Below, one piece after another: positions 58,991-64,000 of a DNA stretch of 64,000 nt (the first letter of the stretch is position 1; each line of letters begins with the position of its first letter). Made by a program: the position numbers and the translations under genes. Below the pieces are notes generated by a model. It saw nothing but the letters and a program-made list of their open reading frames with translations. It was not told the DNA's origin and searched no databases. Source of the stretch: Taeniopygia guttata (Eukaryota; Chordata; Aves; Passeriformes; Estrildidae). Location: contig NC_133027.1 of assembly GCF_048771995.1 (NCBI RefSeq), forward strand, positions 5,018,001 to 5,082,000, read 5' to 3'.

Positions 58991-61900
58991 AAGCATACAT
59001 TTTCTCACCAATCTGCATTCAGATGTCAATGATTTGATTGAGGTAAGAAGATGAGAACCTCCTGTGAGCATCAGTGTTGATCCTTGCTCATCTTGAAGAG
59101 CAAGGAATACTCAGGAAGAAATTAACTTCTTGGTTTGCAGATCTCTGCTGAATGGACATAAACTTCATTTAGAAGGTGTTAATTAAGTTCTGTTGGACAT
59201 TCTGGATAAATTGAGACATTAATTCTGGACTTGCAGATTTTAGGAAAGCAAACCAACCTTTTTTTGGTCTGATTTCTAGCAGGTTCCATTTCCCAGGACC
59301 TCTGAGGCTCCTGGCCCCTGTGTGGGTGTGGGCTTTGGTGGTGCTACCTCACAGGTAAGAGCAGCACAGTGGAGGAGGCGCAGAAAAGCAAACTCCCACC
59401 TGGCCATGGATCACCTCTGTGTTCAGAACATCCTAAAGGCTCAACCTCAGTGTTGACTAAAACCATCAGCGAGGAACTCTGTCATGTGAATTTACACAAA
59501 GCATATTTCTTGGGTCAGGCACGAAATCAAAATTCCTTTAAGGAAGACGAGACTTTAAACACTTGCTGTTGGGGAAAAAAAATAAGTCTCCAAAGGCCTT
59601 AGCTCACGCATGATACAGTCACAAACATCTGCTTCCGTTTCAGTTTTTCCTTCTGTTAAAAACTAAAGAGAGTGTTTCCAGATCCCTGGAGCAGCTGTCC
59701 CTTTTAAGCCACATTCACCACAATATGACACACACTGTTGGCCTGTGGATGGGAAAATGCTGCATTTATCAAAACAGACAGTTTTTATCTCTTATTTTTG
59801 GACAATTGTAAGGTAAAGAAGCAAAATTCTGTTGCCAGATTTTTTCATACAGTATTTTGAATTCTGAATTAGAAACTGGCAAGTGTACCTGGTGTATTTC
59901 AGGAGTCTCATCGATAGAAAATGTGAGATGCAAATTCAACTAAATCCTACAGTTTAATCCTCATTAAGGGACTCATTGGTGTCCACTTTATCAGAATAAT
60001 GAGATAGAAAACAAGAGTCCTGAGGGAGGCCTTAATTAGGAGTTTTGGCAGGTCTGTTAAAATGAGTGTATGATGACTGATTCAGGGGGGTTGCTGTCAC
60101 TGCATTTTCCTGCTAATATGCTTTTGCAAATATACCTTATATTCTTGTGCCTTAAAATGCATTTGGGGTCTAGTTCAAGTAGCTCTCCTCATTCTGTGGT
60201 TTCTCAATTCCTTTCTCCAAATTCCTGCAGACCTTCAGTCCCCCTGCCCAGTCAGACATTAGGACACAGGCTTTACTTGCAGGGCTCCTTAGAAATTGTT
60301 ATGTGTTGATGGCCAATGTGGGAGGCAGTTTGTATCTTACCAAACTGAAGAAAATCTAAGGCAAAAGCAGGGGAAAAAAGTTCCTGCTCAGGATACACAC
60401 GTTCTTTCCAAGCAGGGGCAAATCATTTATTCTCATTATGCCTCTGATCACTACCTAGAAACAGGAATAGAATATTATTTCCTCTCTCATGTTGCTTTTC
60501 TTATTATTGTTTCCTCTTTTAACTTTCCTCAGACAAAATTTTCTTTTTATTATGTGAGCACAGACCTCAAGCTCTCCAATGATGATTGTGGCTATCAGCT
60601 GCTCCTGCAGCAAATCCTCATCACAGCACATTCCTGTTGGACTGCAGCACATCTCCCTTCTCTGCTTTCCCCGCAGCTCAAGCACTCCCTGGCATCAGAC
60701 TTGGATGCTGCTTTGGCCAATTAAATGTTATTTCATGGACAAGTGAATTTCCAGAAGCTGAAGTTCTCTGTAGAGCTCTGATCTCAGAAGCAGGAAGGGT
60801 TTTCAATACCTCAGACAATCAGTGGGTCAGGAATGCCCCAGGCCTTCAGCTGCTGGAGTCTGGAGCAGGTACTGGAGAAATAGCTGCCTGTACCAGCCTT
60901 GTTCTGGCTTTCTCATGACTCTTTTACCACCCAGCAGCAGGCTTTCTGACTCTATTTCCAGACTTTTGGTCTGACTATAAAAGTAGTAAATTAAGTTTAA
61001 CCAGGAATGATTATGCTAGAAATTACATTTAATAACAATTTATTACTCTACTATATTTCTATGGTTATAAAACTAGCCAGTGACTTCTCCCCAACCCAAG
61101 ACAGAGTTCACATCCACACAGATCAGCTTTTTCACCCTCCACAACCAACAACTGCACTGGAATTTTCTACCAGCCGTGATTCCTGTGTGCAAACCCCAGA
61201 TGCTCTGTGGTTGTTGCTGTTTGGAATGGGCCAAAAATGAGTCCAGGAATCATTCCAGCAATGAACAGTGCAATTTTACCACAGGGCAGTGCTTGGGGCT
61301 GGGGTTGACTCTGCCTTAGGAGCACAGCTGCACTTGAAAACTTTCCTCATGAAACTTCATTGAAATCCATTATTGCAACTGCCCCTCTTGCTGTACTGTA
61401 ATCAAATACTTCAGCAAAGTTCTTTCTTTTTTCTTTTACAACATAAAATTCATAAGAAAACTGAGAAAACTCAAACAACTGGTTGAAATCTAGAAGATAA
61501 AATGGCTACTTAAGCATTTTTACTGTCACTAGACTAAAATTTATTATTTAATTTCCTCTGTATAGATACATGTAGTACTTAGTACTTACTGTTCTGTATT
61601 GTTCTTGGAGTAAACAGTAAAATGTGAGCAAAAAGTGGAAGAAGTTCACATGATATTTACTCTTTACTTTTAAAATGTGTAGGATTGTACTGAAGTACTA
61701 CTCTTAACTTTTGGAAAATTGTCATGTTTACAGTACCAATAATCTACAGAGAATTGTTTTCTGGAGAGGACAGAGGAACATGATTGGCATAATTTGACTA
61801 CCATTGTCCTAGGGGAAAGAGTGCCCTGACTTGGGAGAGGGTCTGTTGAAATATTTGCAATAAGAATGTAGAGAAAAGTAAGTTAGTTCATTGCAGATGC

Positions 61901-62213
61901 TTGATATGGAACAGCCTAAGGGACCCTACCCAATACAGACACTTCCTTTATGGCAGAAATTTTATCCTTAATAAGAACAGATTTTCAAAACTCCAAAACA
62001 TTTTGTCTGGAGAGATTCCTGCTGTTGTTGACACATCTGGGTTGCTCAGGACCCCAAGGGACATCTGGAAGAGAGGAAAGTGATCCCACTGGGATCAGGT
62101 GACCAAGAGTTTATGCAACACAGGCAAAGATTGGACCTTCTACCCCCACCTCCTGTCAAGGCTTTGCCATGTAGACAAATTTCCACCCATTAACTCTGTT
62201 ATTCATAATGGAA

Positions 62214-62218
<5 letters not shown>
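58991..62218. other. Unique non-coding sequence
   Basis: More than 3 kb without a recognised transposon. Frames of 110 and 142 codons on the plus strand (60,296-60,918) and 76 on the minus strand overlap one another and show no domain, so no gene is called. Confidence 0.45.

Positions 62219-62250
<32 letters not shown>
62219..62250. repeat. A32 homopolymer
   Basis: Thirty-two consecutive A just before a CR1 copy. CR1 does not use poly-A tails, so the run is simple sequence, or the tail of an unrecognised insertion. Confidence 0.96.
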
Positions 62251-62254
<4 letters not shown>

Positions 62255-62277
62255 TAAAAATCCAGCAATGAATTTTT

Positions 62278-62489
62278 CCAGAGGAAGTTTATTGGATAGA
62301 AGGAAAAAATTATTCACAGAAACAGTGGTCAAGCATTGGAAGAGGCTGCCCAGGGCAGTGGTGGAATCACCATTCCCAGGGGGATTTGAAAGATGGAGAG
62401 CTGGAGACATGGTTTAGTGGTGGGCTTGGCTGGGGGAACGGGGAACCATCAGACCCAATGAGTTTCCAACCTTAATGATTCTGTGATTC
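62278..62489 (+). mobile_element. CR1 LINE 3'-end fragment
   Basis: 'aaaaaattattcacagaaac', 'agtggtcaagcattggaaga', 'ggctgcccagggcagtggtg', 'agacatggtttagtggtggg' and 'ccaaccttaatgattctgtg' in order on the plus strand, ending in the octamer tail. 5'-truncated, about 210 bases. Confidence 0.92.
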
Positions 62490-62519
62490 CCAATTTACAG
62501 CAATAATTACCCCATGGTT

Positions 62520-62596
62520 GAAAAAAAAAAAAAAAACCAAAAAAAACCCAAAAAAAAACCAAAAAAAAACCCACCAAAAAAAATCCCAAAAAACCA
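62520..62596. repeat. A-rich tract with periodic C interruptions
   Basis: Runs of 6-16 A are separated by C, CC or CCC about every 8-11 bases. This looks like an expanded, degenerated (AAAAAAAACC)-type low-complexity repeat. Confidence 0.93.
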
Positions 62597-64000
62597 ATAT
62601 TGTTTTCATTGGGGTTTTTGTTTTGGTTGGCTAAAATACTTTAGCATAAATAATCTCTTTGTAAAATAAAATAACTTGTCTCACTCTCTGGACACGAGAT
62701 GGAGGGGCAAGAGCTATGGCCCTGCTGAGAACAGGAAATTTTGTGTTATCAGACCCCATTTGCAAAGCAGTGTTTGGATCAGAACGTTGCATGAGGCCTC
62801 TGGAAAGGCATCCTAAATGTTTTTTTCCTGAAACGAAAAAATTTGAGATTGCAAACAAAGACAACAAGGTTGTCCTACTTTTCTGGCAAGGCTCCAGTTT
62901 GATAATTACAATTTCACCTTTGCACATTCCCTGTGCAATTTTAATTGCAAAAGCTTACATGTGTGTCCCCCTTGAATTCATGGGGCATTTCTCAGTTGTG
63001 ATTCACGTTTGCCACACTGACTCCCAAAATAAAGTGAATTTTTCTGGCAGAGCAGAAGGAGGTGTACTAAGTTTCTTTAACTCTGAAATTCCATATGCTG
63101 GAAAATGCTGTGTCTACATGTGCCACCTTCAGGGAAAGATCTTTGGATGATTTGAGATCACAGGAAGGTTTTATGTCTTCTAAGACATTTATATCAGCTA
63201 ATCATTTGAAATGGAGGTGTAGCTTTTATTGAAATACCCTATTGCTTTGATGGGTATTATAAGACTCTATTAAATTCCATAAAAATAATTTATAATTCCA
63301 TATGTTATTTTTCTTATTATTCATAGCTTTGAATGAAAAAATATTTTTTCTAAAGTAAAATTGCTTTACAATTAATTCCAGGCAGTGTTATGAACTTTTC
63401 TCTATGAGGCAGAAGATTCTTATGGTTCCTGATGTGGTTCTGTGCATGTGAAATAAAAATTCAAGGCTGTCATTGTTTAGCCTTACAGATGCATTAAAGG
63501 AGGTGGAACTCCTTAAGTTTTCCACCACAAGGGTTTCAGTGCTGGCAGGAGCTTTCCACATGATTTTCAGTTTTCCAACATCCTTTTTTAATGTCTAGAG
63601 TTCCGAACTCAATAAAGTATTGATCTCTCCAGTGATGAGCTTGGAGACAAATTCACTGCTATTCATTACTGACCCTATGTTACATATGTAAGAACATTAT
63701 TAATTCTCAACCTAAATTTTTTGCTTGCAGATGATAAACCAAGTAATCAAACAGAGCTTTCCTGTTTAGAAGTATGGCTTCTCTTCTGGTATTATTATTT
63801 TTTAATATTATTTAATTAATATTATTTACTTTTTTATCATTACTTACTATTTATTACATCTATTAAAAAAGTGTTAATTAGAAACCAAACATTTTAAATA
63901 TGTTGATGCTGAATAGCCATGTTTGACTAAATATTTCAAGTCATTGTATTTGCAACAGCCAAGTTATTTTAACTCTGAAAAATTCACAGAATTCTTTATG
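62597..64000. other. Unique non-coding sequence
   Basis: A 144-codon plus-strand frame (62,716-63,150) has no recognisable domain, and most of it is opposed by a 98-codon minus-strand frame. AT-rich TTTAATATTA-type stretches occur near 63,795-63,860. No transposon is recognised. Confidence 0.45.

Noticed and set aside
60296..60918. 142- and 110-codon plus-strand ORFs
   Set aside because: They overlap each other in different frames and a minus-strand ORF, and neither shows a recognisable domain.
62716..63150. 144-codon plus-strand ORF
   Set aside because: No recognisable domain, opposed by a 98-codon minus-strand frame, no promoter or splice signals.

Overview
The window reads as a vertebrate, avian gene desert. 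Three things point to a bird, probably a songbird. First, about two dozen pieces of CR1 LINE are present, many still ending in the CR1-specific short 3' repeat (ATTCTATG/ATTCTGTG) on one strand or the other. Second, there are several solo endogenous-retrovirus LTRs of types I recognise from bird genomes. Third, no Alu, L1 or other mammal-type elements are visible. The sequence is AT-rich and dense in stop codons, and I could not support any protein-coding gene, tRNA, rRNA, CRISPR array or operon. Bacterial-type signals do not apply here.

Layout. 1-12.7 kb: unique sequence broken by CR1 pieces (1.0, 3.1-4.0, 5.8, 6.5-7.0, 9.0, 9.7 and 11.8-12.7 kb), a TAA microsatellite at 4.35 kb and an old MIR-like fragment at 7.3 kb. 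The 3.1-4.0 kb CR1 keeps part of its endonuclease reading frame but has lost the reverse transcriptase. The 11.8 kb CR1 is split by a solo LTR. 12.7-21.4 kb: the longest repeat-poor stretch, ending in a block of regulatory-looking unique sequence, a homopolymer tract and the window's only CpG island (about 21.02-21.25 kb). 21.4-21.8 kb: a solo LTR. 21.8-28.2 kb: unique, with simple repeats and one spliced-exon-like segment (27,079-27,199). 28.2-44.5 kb: scattered CR1 pieces, a large TA tract at 30.75 kb, a second copy of the 11.9 kb LTR family at 38.2 kb, and a CR1 at 40.2 kb lacking its 3' end. 44.5-64 kb: more CR1 pieces, two unrelated LTRs in opposite orientation at 46.8-47.9 kb, a solo LTR with an exact 6-bp target-site duplication at 52.3 kb, and A-rich tracts at 62.2 and 62.5 kb.

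How it works together: nothing here forms a pathway. The most plausible functional content is regulatory: the 19.85-21.25 kb block with its CpG island, several AT-rich tracts that look like conserved non-coding elements by composition only, and one possible exon of a transcript. The rest is a record of transposon insertion, nesting, internal deletion and local duplication. Family assignments come from pattern recognition without database searches, so element boundaries are approximate (usually within 10-20 bases) unless stated otherwise. I found no convincing undescribed biological system.
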